Source: Nocardiopsis alborubida (GTDB lineage Bacteria; Actinomycetota; Actinomycetes; Streptosporangiales; Streptosporangiaceae). Taken from it: a stretch of DNA of 62,604 nt. Of the stretch, positions 21,347 to 29,334 are shown piece by piece. The DNA lies in the NCBI RefSeq assembly GCF_012396365.1, contig NZ_JAAXPG010000038.1, positions 1 to 62,604 of the forward strand, written 5' to 3'. The translations under genes were made by a program, and so were the position numbers. Position 1 is the stretch's first letter; each line of letters opens with the position of its first letter. Under the pieces are notes generated by a model that was given only the letters and a program-made list of their open reading frames with translations, searched no databases and had not been told where the DNA came from.

Positions 21347-21614
21347 GCGGGAACCTGTTCCGGGAGTCGTCGCGCCGTCGGTGGGTCGGGGGCCGTGCGC
21401 CGGGCCTCTCGCGGGGCGGTGTGGCCCGCGCCCGGGGGAGCGCCGCGCGAGGGAGCGCGTTGCTCCTGGGGAGTCGTCACGTCGTCGGACCTTCCCCGGC
21501 GCCGACGGGCGGGGGTACCGCCGTCACACGGGGCGCCGCGGACAGGGATGCCCGCGACGGGGCCGATGCGCGCACACTCACGTGATCAGGGTACAAACCC
21601 CCGGCACCCGAATC

Positions 21615-22358
21615 TCAGGAGAAGGAGCGCATCCGCAACAGCTTGGTGGCGGTGGCGGTGTCCGTGGGCCCCTCGCCGAAGGAGGGGCACAGGCGGGCCA
21701 GTCCGCAGGCCCCGCACGCGGGCCTGCGGGAGTGGCAGACCCGGCGGCCGTGCCAGATGACGCGGTGGGAGAGCATCGTCCAGTCCCGGCGCGGGAAGAG
21801 CGCGCCGATCTCGTGCTCGACCTTCACCGGATCCTCCTCGTCGGTCCACCCGAAGCGGCGGACGAGCCGCCCGAAATGGGTGTCGACGGTGATGCCGGGC
21901 ACATCGAAGGCGTTACCGAGCAGTACGTTTGCGGTCTTTCGTCCTACACCGGGTAGTTTGACCAGGTCGGAGAGTTTCCTCGGAACCTCTCCACCGTGCC
22001 GTTCGCACAGCTCCTGCCCGAGCCCGATGAGGCTGTTGGCCTTGGCCCGGAAGAAGCCGGTCGAGCGGATCATCTCCTCCAGCTCCTCCCGCCGCGCCGA
22101 GGCGTAGCCCTCCGCGTCGGGGTAACGGGCGAAGAGGGCGGGGGTGACCTGGTTGACCCGCTTGTCCGTGCACTGGGCGGACAGGATCGTCGCGACCAGC
22201 AGTTCCAGGGGGGTCGTGAAGTTCAGTTCGCAGTGGGCGTCCGGGTACAGCTCGATGAGATCCCGGTACATCCGGCGGGCACGGCGGACCAGCGCGAGCC
22301 GGCTCTCACCGGTGGGCGTGGTCGTCGGCTCGGTCGCGTCTGGTGTGTCACGGGGCAT
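21615..22358 (-). CDS. nth: Endonuclease III
   Basis: A 247-aa base-excision-repair glycosylase/AP lyase. The helix-hairpin-helix LPGVGRKTANVLL contains the catalytic lysine, the catalytic Asp follows in VDTHFGRL, and the C-terminal C-x6-C-x2-C-x5-C set binds the 4Fe-4S cluster. Two adjacent ATGs exist (22361, 22358). I prefer 22358 because TACCCT ends 6 nt before it with no Shine-Dalgarno, the leaderless pattern of this window. Divergent from crp. Confidence 0.94.
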   Translation of the reverse strand: MPRDTPDATEPTTTPTGESRLALVRRARRMYRDLIELYPDAHCELNFTTPLELLVATILSAQCTDKRVNQVTPALFARYPDAEGYASARREELEEMIRSTGFFRAKANSLIGLGQELCERHGGEVPRKLSDLVKLPGVGRKTANVLLGNAFDVPGITVDTHFGRLVRRFGWTDEEDPVKVEHEIGALFPRRDWTMLSHRVIWHGRRVCHSRRPACGACGLARLCPSFGEGPTDTATATKLLRMRSFS

Positions 22359-22604
22359 CATCACAGGGTAGGCGTCCCGGTGACGCGGCGTACCGCGGCC
22401 CCGCGGCCGTGCTCGCGCGGCCGCCGGAAGCGGGACCGCGCCACCGCCGGCGAACGGGGCTATGTAACCAATGTCCGGTGGCGCGGCGCGGACAGCCCTG
22501 GTACAGAACTGAGGACGGCTAGGATCGCAGGGGCTGACGTCGGCTGTTGTGGGCAGTTGTCTCTCGGCGGACAAGCCGGGATCACGACCTGGTTTCACAC
22601 CCGG

Positions 22605-22622
22605 GTGCGATATACGTCACAC
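22605..22622. promoter_or_regulatory. Crp-type operator in front of crp
   Basis: GTGCGATATACGTCACAC matches the Crp-family palindrome GTGNNA-N6-TNNCAC. It lies 31 nt upstream of the crp start, so the regulator probably controls its own gene and perhaps divergent nth. Confidence 0.65.
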
Positions 22623-22653
22623 TGTTGGCGGTCAGGTTTTAGGAGGACGTGTG

Positions 22654-23337
22654 GTGGACGAGATCAATGAGGTGCTGCGGAAGGCCCCTCTGTTCGAGGC
22701 GCTGGACGAGGAGGACACGGCCGCACTCCGCTCATCGGTGAACGAGGTGCGTCTCGGCCGCGGCCAGACCCTGTTCAGCGAGGGCGACGAGGGCGACCGC
22801 CTGTACGTCATCCTCAGCGGGAAGGTGAAGCTGACCCGCACGGCCGTGGACGGCCGCGAGAACCTGCTCGGGGTGCTCGGCCCCAGCGAGATGTTCGGCG
22901 AGCTGTCGCTGTTCGACCCGCGCCCGCGCACCGCGAGCGCCGTGGCGGTCACCGACTCGGTGCTCGCTGGTCTGGGCCACGACGACCTGCGCCCGTTCCT
23001 GTCCAGCCGCCCGCAGGTGTCGCTCCAGCTGCTCAAGGCGCTGGCCGCACGCCTGCGCCGGACCAACGACGTGATGGCCGACCTCGTCTTCACCGACGTT
23101 CCCGGCCGCGTCGCCAAGGCGCTGCTGGAACTGGCCGACAAGTTCGGCAAGGAGGGCGAGGACGGGCTGCACGTCCACCACGACCTCACTCAGGAGGAGC
23201 TCGCCCAGCTGGTCGGCGCCTCCCGCGAGACGGTCAACAAGGCCCTCGCCGAGTTCGCCCTGCGCGGCTGGCTGCGGATCGAGGCCAAGGCCGTCGTCCT
23301 GCTCGACGTCGAGCGGATGCGCCGCCGCGCCCGCTAG
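22654..23337 (+). CDS. crp: Crp-family cAMP-responsive regulator
   Basis: A 227-aa regulator: N-terminal cyclic-nucleotide domain (GDEGDRLYVILSGKVKLTR, FGELSLFDPRPRTASA phosphate cassette) and C-terminal winged helix (DLTQEELAQLVGASRETVNK). It is highly similar in pattern to Streptomyces Crp and Rv3676. AGGAGG precedes two consecutive GTGs (22651, 22654); 22654 gives the better 7-nt spacing. A Crp box sits just upstream. Monocistronic, ended by a hairpin. Confidence 0.95.
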   Translation: MDEINEVLRKAPLFEALDEEDTAALRSSVNEVRLGRGQTLFSEGDEGDRLYVILSGKVKLTRTAVDGRENLLGVLGPSEMFGELSLFDPRPRTASAVAVTDSVLAGLGHDDLRPFLSSRPQVSLQLLKALAARLRRTNDVMADLVFTDVPGRVAKALLELADKFGKEGEDGLHVHHDLTQEELAQLVGASRETVNKALAEFALRGWLRIEAKAVVLLDVERMRRRAR

Positions 23338-23377
23338 GCCGTGTTCCTCAGGCGGGGACTCCCGGGCCTGAACGCTG

Positions 23378-23411
23378 TGTGGCCGCTCCCCCGGCGGGGT
23401 GGGCGGCCACA
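23378..23411 (+). terminator. Terminator after crp
   Basis: TGTGGCCGC (23378-23386) pairs with GCGGCCACA (23403-23411), 40 nt past the crp stop. Confidence 0.65.
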
Positions 23412-23535
23412 GCCGTGTCCGGAGCCGTCCGCGCCGGGTTCCCGGCGCCCCGGGGTCCGGGAGGCCGCCGAGCCCCGGGGACGGGGGAGCGCTTGCCGAC
23501 TAGGGTCTGTTCTTTTGAACCGGTCTCAGCTGTGG

Positions 23536-23699
23536 GGGGTTGGTTCGGGCGCCCACGGGGTTCTGGAGGTGGCGGAGGCGGGTTTCCGTGGGGGACTGCG
23601 CCGTAGGCGTCGGTTGAGGTGGTGGCGGGCGACGGGTGGGCACGGGCGAACCCGCCGGAGACACCGAAGGTTCCCGTGCTCCGGGCGTCCGAACACGGA
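23536..23699. repeat. Interspersed repeat, copy A
   Basis: The left end (23536-23576) matches copy B at 62142-62181 with two substitutions and a one-base gap, including TTCGGGCGCCC and GGGGTTCTGGAGGTG. The right end (23671-23699) matches 62243-62271. TTCGGGCGCCC (23544) is answered by GGGCGTCCGAA (23683), so the unit has imperfect terminal inverted repeats. The middle differs between copies. No ORF; a MITE-like or REP-like element. Confidence 0.6.
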
Positions 23700-23731
23700 C
23701 CGAAGCGGAGCGGAGGTCCAGAAAAAACTGT

Positions 23732-24538
23732 CTAGGCCTCGACGTCCTCGGGCAGCTCCCCGCGCGCCGAGAGGTAGCGCAGCTGGGCGCGCACCGACGA
23801 GGCCGCGGCGAACCGGATCTGCTCGGTGACGTCGGGGTAGACCCGGTCGACGATCTGCTCGACCCCGGTCGCCCCCGCGCGCACCGCGTCCAGGACCTGC
23901 CCCAGGCGCGACTCGCGGTGGTCGACGTAGGAGTCCAGCACCGTCGACGGGGACGTGATGATCGGGCCGTGGCCGGGCAGCAGGGTGCGCACGTCGTGCT
24001 CTCGCACGAGGGCGCGCAGCCGGTACAGCGACTCCATGTAGGGGCCCAGACCGTCGTCGCCGTCGATCACCGTGGTGCCGTGGCCCAGGACCGTGTCGCC
24101 GGTCAGGATGGTGTTGTCGGCCTCCACCATCAGGCAGACGGAGTCCTCCGTGTGTCCGGGGGTGGCGATCACCCGCACCCGCAGGCCGTCGGCCTCCAGG
24201 ACCTCGCCGTCGGACAGACCGCGTCCGCCGACCCTGGTCCCGGGGTCGACCGCGTGCACGGGGGCGCCGGTCAGCTCCGAGAAGTACCGAGCGCCCTCCC
24301 CGTGGTCGGGGTGGCGGTGGGTCACCACGGCCATCAGGACCTGGGCGCCCTGCTCCTGCACGGTCCGCGCCACGCGCTCCAGGTGGCGCTCGTCGTGGGG
24401 GCCGGGGTCGACGACCACGACCCCGCGCGCGCCCGGCTCCCGCAGGATCCAGGTGTTGGTGCCCTCCAGCGTCATCGGGCCGGGATTGGGGCACAGCACG
24501 CAGCTGGCGCGCAGTGTCCCGGAACCGTCGATCCTCAT
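23732..24538 (-). CDS. Metallo-beta-lactamase-fold hydrolase
   Basis: A 268-aa MBL-fold protein of the LACTB2/glyoxalase II-like branch. THRHPDHGEGA is the HxHxDH metal motif; further ligands are in ATPGHTEDS, LTGDTVLG and LLPGHGP. The substrate is unknown, possibly a thioester or RNA. The position next to crp matches Rv3677c. ATG 24538; a Nudix gene lies 78 nt upstream on the same strand. Confidence 0.87.
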   Translation of the reverse strand: MRIDGSGTLRASCVLCPNPGPMTLEGTNTWILREPGARGVVVVDPGPHDERHLERVARTVQEQGAQVLMAVVTHRHPDHGEGARYFSELTGAPVHAVDPGTRVGGRGLSDGEVLEADGLRVRVIATPGHTEDSVCLMVEADNTILTGDTVLGHGTTVIDGDDGLGPYMESLYRLRALVREHDVRTLLPGHGPIITSPSTVLDSYVDHRESRLGQVLDAVRAGATGVEQIVDRVYPDVTEQIRFAAASSVRAQLRYLSARGELPEDVEA

Positions 24539-24616
24539 CGCACCTCGCTTCGCTCGCCGAGCCGGACCGGGGAGCGGCCGGGGCCTCCGGCACGCGGCCC
24601 GCGCCTCGGCGGCCCC

Positions 24617-25525
24617 TCAGGGAGTCGCGTCGGGCTTCGGCAGGGGGTAGTCCACCCCGTTCGGCGCGACGACGCGCGTCTGGCCGCCGATCTCCCGGAC
24701 AACCGGCTCAATGGGGACGATATCCCGTCGTGCCTCCCGCACTCCCCGGAGGGTCCGGCAGTCCGCGAGTTCGGCGCAGGCCGCGACCGTGGGCGGCAGC
24801 ATCGGCATCCGCCCCGCCTCCCACTCGCCGCGGACCTCGGCGGGGTCGGTCCACCGGGTGAGGTCGGCCTCCCCGCCCACGTCGCGCGCGACCTGCCCCG
24901 GCGGGAGTTCGGCCGCGAAGAACCAGGTGTCGTAGCGGCGCGGCTCGGCCCTCGGGGTGATCCAGCGCGACCACGCGCGCAGCCACTCCGAGCGGAGCAC
25001 GAGGCCGCGCCGGGACAGGACCTCGGTGAAGGAGCGGGAGCGGTCGATCAGCCCCAGCCGGTCCCGTTCCCAGTCCTCGGAGGAGGTGTCGAGGGTGATG
25101 GGCTCCCCGCCCGCGCGCCCGGGTTCGCTGGCCAGCAGGACGCCCGTCTCCTCGAAGGTCTCCCGGACCGCGGCGCACACCAGCGCCCGGGCCATGCGCA
25201 CGTCGGTGCCCAGCGTGCGCGCCCACTCCCCGAGGCCGGGGCCGGTCCAGGGCAGGTCGCCGTCGGCGTCGCGCGCGTCCACCCCGCCGCCGGGGAAGAC
25301 GAAGGCGCCCGGGGCGAACCCCATGGAACGGACCCTGCGCATGAGCAGGACCTCCATGGGGCCGCCCGCGCCCCCGTCCCGGACACCGCCGCGCGCACGC
25401 AGGAGCATGACCGTGGCGGCCGGGCGGGGTGCGACGGCACCGTCGGGCGCGGAGCCGCTCGGCGCCGCGCCCTCGCGCGAGGTGCCGTCCCGCACGGTGC
25501 CGTCGCCTGCCGGGTCGTCGCGCAT
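24617..25525 (-). CDS. Nudix hydrolase (NUDT19-like)
   Basis: A 302-aa Nudix protein. FAPGAFVFPGGGVDARDAD starts a Nudix box interrupted by an insertion of about 30 residues before VRETFEETGVLL, a layout typical of the NUDT7/NUDT19 branch (CoA or acyl-CoA diphosphatases). The first 35 residues are a low-complexity extension. ATG 25525 has a very strong GAGGAGGAGGG upstream, which decides the start. Confidence 0.83.
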   Translation of the reverse strand: MRDDPAGDGTVRDGTSREGAAPSGSAPDGAVAPRPAATVMLLRARGGVRDGGAGGPMEVLLMRRVRSMGFAPGAFVFPGGGVDARDADGDLPWTGPGLGEWARTLGTDVRMARALVCAAVRETFEETGVLLASEPGRAGGEPITLDTSSEDWERDRLGLIDRSRSFTEVLSRRGLVLRSEWLRAWSRWITPRAEPRRYDTWFFAAELPPGQVARDVGGEADLTRWTDPAEVRGEWEAGRMPMLPPTVAACAELADCRTLRGVREARRDIVPIEPVVREIGGQTRVVAPNGVDYPLPKPDATP

Positions 25526-25596
25526 CGGCGTACCCTCCTCCTCGGGGACAGAGCGCCGCGAAACGAGGGTCACCGCCCCGGAAGAGGGCGAACCGC

Positions 25597-26058
25597 TCAG
25601 CGGACCTCGACGATCATCTCAACCTCGACCGGCGCGTCCAACGGCAGGGCCGCCACGCCCACGGCGGCGCGCGCGTGCACACCGGCGTCGCCGAAGACCT
25701 CGGCCAGCAGGTCACTGGCCCCGTTCACCACGCCGGGCTGTCCCGTGAAGTCGGGGGTGCTGGCCACGAAGCCGCCCACCTTCACCACGCGGACCACGCC
25801 GGACAGCTCACCGATCTCGGCGCGCACCGCGGCGACCGCGTTCAGCGCGCACCGCGCGGCCAGCTCCTTGGCCGTCTCCGGAGTGACCTCGGCGCCGACC
25901 TTGCCCGTGGCGGGGAGCTCTCCGTCCACGAACGGCAGCTGACCGGACACGTAGACGTGGTTCCCGCTGCGTACCGCGGGCGTGTACGACGCGACCGGCG
26001 CGACCACCTCGGGCAGGGTCAGACCCAGTTCGGCGATCCGCTCCTCGGGGGTGGCCAT
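25597..26058 (-). CDS. RidA-family protein
   Basis: A 153-aa YjgF/YER057c/UK114 (RidA) family protein; family members deaminate reactive enamine/imine intermediates. Conserved segments include GNHVYVSGQLPFVDG, ALNAVAAVRAEIG and RAAVGVAALPLDAPVEVEM. It matches the longer RidA version found beside the Get3-like pair (Rv3678c). ATG 26058 overlaps the stop of the DUF4177 gene by one base (TGATG), so the two are coupled. Confidence 0.88.
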   Translation of the reverse strand: MATPEERIAELGLTLPEVVAPVASYTPAVRSGNHVYVSGQLPFVDGELPATGKVGAEVTPETAKELAARCALNAVAAVRAEIGELSGVVRVVKVGGFVASTPDFTGQPGVVNGASDLLAEVFGDAGVHARAAVGVAALPLDAPVEVEMIVEVR

Positions 26059-26231
26059 CACAGCTGCCGCTTCATGTAGGCGACGTACTGCTGGTTGCGG
26101 GGGTCGGTGCCCTCCGGCAGCGGGGCTGGCACGACGGAGACGAGCTCCCAGCCGTCGGCGCCCCAGTTGTCCAGGATCTGCTTGGTGGCGTGCGACAGCA
26201 GCGCCACCGTCTGGTACTCCCACTTGCTCAT
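26058..26231 (-). CDS. Small DUF4177 protein
   Basis: A 57-aa protein starting MSKWEYQTVALLSHATKQIL with DNWGADGWELVSVVPAP in the middle, the DUF4177 pattern (KWEY at the start, GWELVSV core). Function unknown. A GAGGG-type ribosome site lies just upstream of ATG 26231, and the stop overlaps the RidA start. Conserved in this position in actinobacteria, between RidA and the Get3-like pair. Confidence 0.85.
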   Translation of the reverse strand: MSKWEYQTVALLSHATKQILDNWGADGWELVSVVPAPLPEGTDPRNQQYVAYMKRQL

Positions 26232-26382
26232 GCGTCCCTCACCCTTGTTCGCTCACCGGCGACCCGCCCCACGGCGGGGCGCCGCACGTCAACGCCGCCA
26301 CCTTACTCATCCGCGTGCCCTCCCGTGCCCACCGCGGCACCGCTCCCGGCCCCGCTTGGAGCACCCGCATAGACTGCCTGGA

Positions 26383-27429
26383 GTGAGCGAGAGCGAGCAC
26401 GGACCGAAGCCTCCGGGGGAGGCCTGCGCGGGAGCACGACTGCACATCGTCACCGGCAAGGGCGGGACCGGCAAGACCACGGCGGCCGCCGCGCTGGCGC
26501 TGGCGCTGGCCTCCGGCGGCGCGAGGGTGCTGCTGGTCGAGGTGGAGGGCCGCCAGGGCTTCTCCACCCTCCTCGGCAGCCCGCCGCTGCCCTACGAGGA
26601 GCGGGAGATGATGGCCGCGCCCGGCGGCGGCAGCGTGAGCGTGCTGGCCGCCGACGCCGAGGCGGCGCTGCTGGAGTACCTGGAGATGTTCTACGGGATG
26701 CGCCGGGCGGGCCAGGCGCTGAACCGGCTGGGTGCCGTGGACTTCGCCACCACCATCGCCCCCGGGCTGCGCGACGTCCTGCTCACCGGCAAGGCCACCG
26801 AGGCGGTGCGGCGCCGCCGGGGCGGTCGCCGCCGGGGCGCCGAGAGCGCGCCGACGGCCCCCTTCCACTACGACGCGGTGGTGATGGACGCGCCGCCCAC
26901 CGGCCGGATCGCCCAGTTCCTCAACGTGAACTCCGAGGTGGCGGGTCTGGCCCGCGTGGGGCCGATCCGCAACCACGCCGACCGGGTCATGGAGGTCATC
27001 CGCTCGGGGCAGACCCGGGTGCACTTCGTGTCCCTGCTGGAGGAGATGCCCGTCCAGGAGACACGGGACGGGATCGCCGAGGTCGGCGGGCTGGGCCTCA
27101 ACGTGGGCGCGGTGCTGGTGAACATGGTGCGGCGGCCGCTGCTGGACGAGGCCGACCTGGCCGCCGCCGCGGAGGGGGAGACGGACCTGGACGCGCTGGC
27201 CGCCGGGCTGAAGGAGGCGCGTCTGGAGGACGCGCGCGAACTCGCGGCGGCGCTGGCCGGAGAACTGCGGGCCCACGCGCTGCGGGTGCGGCTGGAGCGC
27301 CGGATGCGCTCGGACCTGGAGGGACTGGGCCGCCCGCTGCTGGAACTGCCTCTGCTGGAGGGCGGTGTGGACCGCGCCGCGCTGGACTCCCTGGCGCGGC
27401 TGCTGGTCGAGCAGGGGGTACGGCTGTGA
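26383..27429 (+). CDS. Get3/ArsA-like ATPase, subunit 1 (Rv3679 type)
   Basis: A 348-aa deviant Walker ATPase. GKGGTGKTT carries the signature lysine; VMDAPPTGRIAQFLN is the switch region with DAPPTG. The mycobacterial pair Rv3679/Rv3680 forms a Get3-like heterodimer linked to stress and glycerol tolerance. GTG 26383 has no Shine-Dalgarno; TAGACT (26370-26375) ends 7 nt upstream, so it is probably leaderless. The stop overlaps the next gene (GTGA). Confidence 0.9.
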   Translation: MSESEHGPKPPGEACAGARLHIVTGKGGTGKTTAAAALALALASGGARVLLVEVEGRQGFSTLLGSPPLPYEEREMMAAPGGGSVSVLAADAEAALLEYLEMFYGMRRAGQALNRLGAVDFATTIAPGLRDVLLTGKATEAVRRRRGGRRRGAESAPTAPFHYDAVVMDAPPTGRIAQFLNVNSEVAGLARVGPIRNHADRVMEVIRSGQTRVHFVSLLEEMPVQETRDGIAEVGGLGLNVGAVLVNMVRRPLLDEADLAAAAEGETDLDALAAGLKEARLEDARELAAALAGELRAHALRVRLERRMRSDLEGLGRPLLELPLLEGGVDRAALDSLARLLVEQGVRL

Positions 27430-28571
27430 ACGCGGTGGTGGATGCCGGGCGCCTGGACGTGGACGCCCTCGTGGACGATCCCGGTACGCGGATCATCGTG
27501 TGCTGCGGCGCGGGCGGGGTCGGCAAGACCACGACGGCCGCGGCGCTGGGGCTGCGCGCCGCCGAGCGCGGGCGGCGGGCCGTGGTGATCACCGTGGATC
27601 CGGCGCGGCGGCTGGCCCAGTCCCTCGGGCTGGAGTCGCTGGACGACACACCGCGCCCGGTCCCGCTGTCCGAGGGCGCCGGCGGCAGCCTGCACGCGAT
27701 GATGCTCGACATGAAGCGGACCTTCGACGAGGTCGTCAGGGAGCACGCGGACCCCGAACGGGCCCGGCAGATCCTGGCCAACCCCTTCTACCAGACCCTC
27801 TCCACGAGCTTCTCGGGCACGCAGGAGTACATGGCCATGGAGAAGCTGGGCCAGCTGCGCCAGTCGGGGGACTGGGACCTGATCGTGGTGGACACCCCGC
27901 CCAGCCGGTCCGCGCTGGACTTCCTGGACGCGCCCAAGCGGCTCGGCCGCTTCCTGGACGGGCGCCTGATCCGCTTCCTGAGCGCCCCGGCCAGCACGGG
28001 GGCGTTCCGGCTGCTCGGCGCCGGGTTCAACCTGGTGACCTCGGCGGTCAGCAAGGTCGTGGGCGCCCAGCTCCTCGACGACCTGCGGTCCTTCGTCGCC
28101 GCGTTCGACACGGTGTTCGGCGGTTTCCAGAAGCGCGCGGAGCGTACCTACCGGCTGCTCCAGGCACCGGGAACGGCCTTCGTGGTGGTGGCCGTGCCTG
28201 ACACGGACGCGATGCGCGAGGCGGCCTACTTCGTGGAGCGGCTGGCCACCGACGCCATGCCGCTGGCCGGGCTGGTGGTCAACCGGACGCATCCGCTGCC
28301 CGAGGGGGCGGGCGGGGCCCTGGACGTGCGCGAGGCGGTCGCCGCGGCGGAGGCGCTGGAGCGCTCGGGCACGCGGACGCCCGCCTCGGCGGCCCTGCGG
28401 CTGCACGCGGAGAGGGTCCGCACGCGCGGGCGCGAGGTCCGGCTGCGGGACGCGCTGCTGGCGGCGCACGGCGGTGTGCGCGTGGCCGAGGTGGCCGCCC
28501 TGCCGGAGGACGTGCACGACCTGGCGGGGCTGCGCGACGTCGGCGAGGAGCTGGCGGGCCGGGGCCGGTAG
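27426..28571 (+). CDS. Get3/ArsA-like ATPase, subunit 2 (Rv3680 type)
   Basis: A 381-aa partner ATPase. The P-loop is GAGGVGKTTTAAAL: the signature lysine of the deviant Walker A is alanine here, whereas subunit 1 keeps it. Switch region VVDTPPSRSALDFLD and the helical subdomain (DPERARQILANPFYQ) follow. GTG 27426 overlaps the stop of subunit 1 by four bases, so the two are made together, as expected for a heterodimer. Convergent with whiB4. Confidence 0.9.
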   Translation: MNAVVDAGRLDVDALVDDPGTRIIVCCGAGGVGKTTTAAALGLRAAERGRRAVVITVDPARRLAQSLGLESLDDTPRPVPLSEGAGGSLHAMMLDMKRTFDEVVREHADPERARQILANPFYQTLSTSFSGTQEYMAMEKLGQLRQSGDWDLIVVDTPPSRSALDFLDAPKRLGRFLDGRLIRFLSAPASTGAFRLLGAGFNLVTSAVSKVVGAQLLDDLRSFVAAFDTVFGGFQKRAERTYRLLQAPGTAFVVVAVPDTDAMREAAYFVERLATDAMPLAGLVVNRTHPLPEGAGGALDVREAVAAAEALERSGTRTPASAALRLHAERVRTRGREVRLRDALLAAHGGVRVAEVAALPEDVHDLAGLRDVGEELAGRGR

Positions 28572-28585
28572 GGCGCTGCCGGCGC

Positions 28586-28909
28586 TCAGGCCGCCGAGGT
28601 GCCCTCGGCGTGCTCGGCGGCGTAGCTGGCGAGGTCGACGTCACCCTCCCTGAGGGCCTCCTCCAGGAGCGGGCCCCAGCTGGTGACGCCGGGGTGCTTG
28701 CGCAGCAGGGCGCGTCGCTCGCGTTCGGTCATGCCGCCCCAGACGCCGAACTCGACCCGGTTGTCGAGGGCGTCGGTCAGGCAGTCGGTGCGTACCGGGC
28801 ACTCCTGGCAGATGAGTTTGGCGCGGTGCTGCGCCGCGCCCTGGACGAACAGCGCGTCGGGGTCCACCCGTCGGCACAGCGCCCTGGTCGTCCACTGGTC
28901 GGTCCACAT
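28586..28909 (-). CDS. wblA: WhiB-family regulator (WhiB4/WblA type)
   Basis: A 107-aa iron-sulfur regulator. Cys12, Cys34, Cys37 and Cys43 give the C-x21-C-x2-C-x5-C cluster motif, followed by the GVWGG turn and a basic C-terminal segment (TERERRALLRKH) for DNA contact. The position between the Get3-like pair and the PASTA PBP is exactly that of whiB4 in mycobacteria and wblA in Streptomyces, where it controls redox response and development. ATG 28909. Confidence 0.93.
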   Translation of the reverse strand: MWTDQWTTRALCRRVDPDALFVQGAAQHRAKLICQECPVRTDCLTDALDNRVEFGVWGGMTERERRALLRKHPGVTSWGPLLEEALREGDVDLASYAAEHAEGTSAA

Positions 28910-29334
28910 GCCTCTACTCCCCTGTGCGCACCCGGTCCCCGCGCCAGCCGGCCCGGACCCGGACCCGGGGCACGCGTGTGCACCGGCCGGAGGGACCGTG
29001 GGCTCCCGCTGCCGCGTGGGGTGCGGTGGTCGACGCCCACCCCTGTTGCCTAGAAGTTACGGATTCGTTCGCCTCGCCAACAGAACCCGATGGACCCCCT
29101 CCACGTCTCACCAATATGGCCCGCTCGGGCCATTGCGTGGGGGCCCGACGGCTCTCCGCATCGGACGGGGCGGGCGTGCCGCGCCGCCGAACCGGTCAGT
29201 GCCCGGCCGGCGATAGGCATGAAAAGATGGCATGGGGGCACAGCCCGCGGCACGCGGGTCATTTCCGCGCGTTCGCGCACTATCCGTTCCACATCGGACC
29301 ACTTCGCACGTACGTGGTCACCTAGTCTGATGGG
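28910..29334. other. Divergent whiB4/PBP promoter region
   Basis: 425 bp with no gene. It must hold the whiB4 promoter (minus strand), which I could not locate. TAGTCT (29323-29328), 6 nt before the PBP start, is a good -10 box for the plus strand. Confidence 0.45.
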
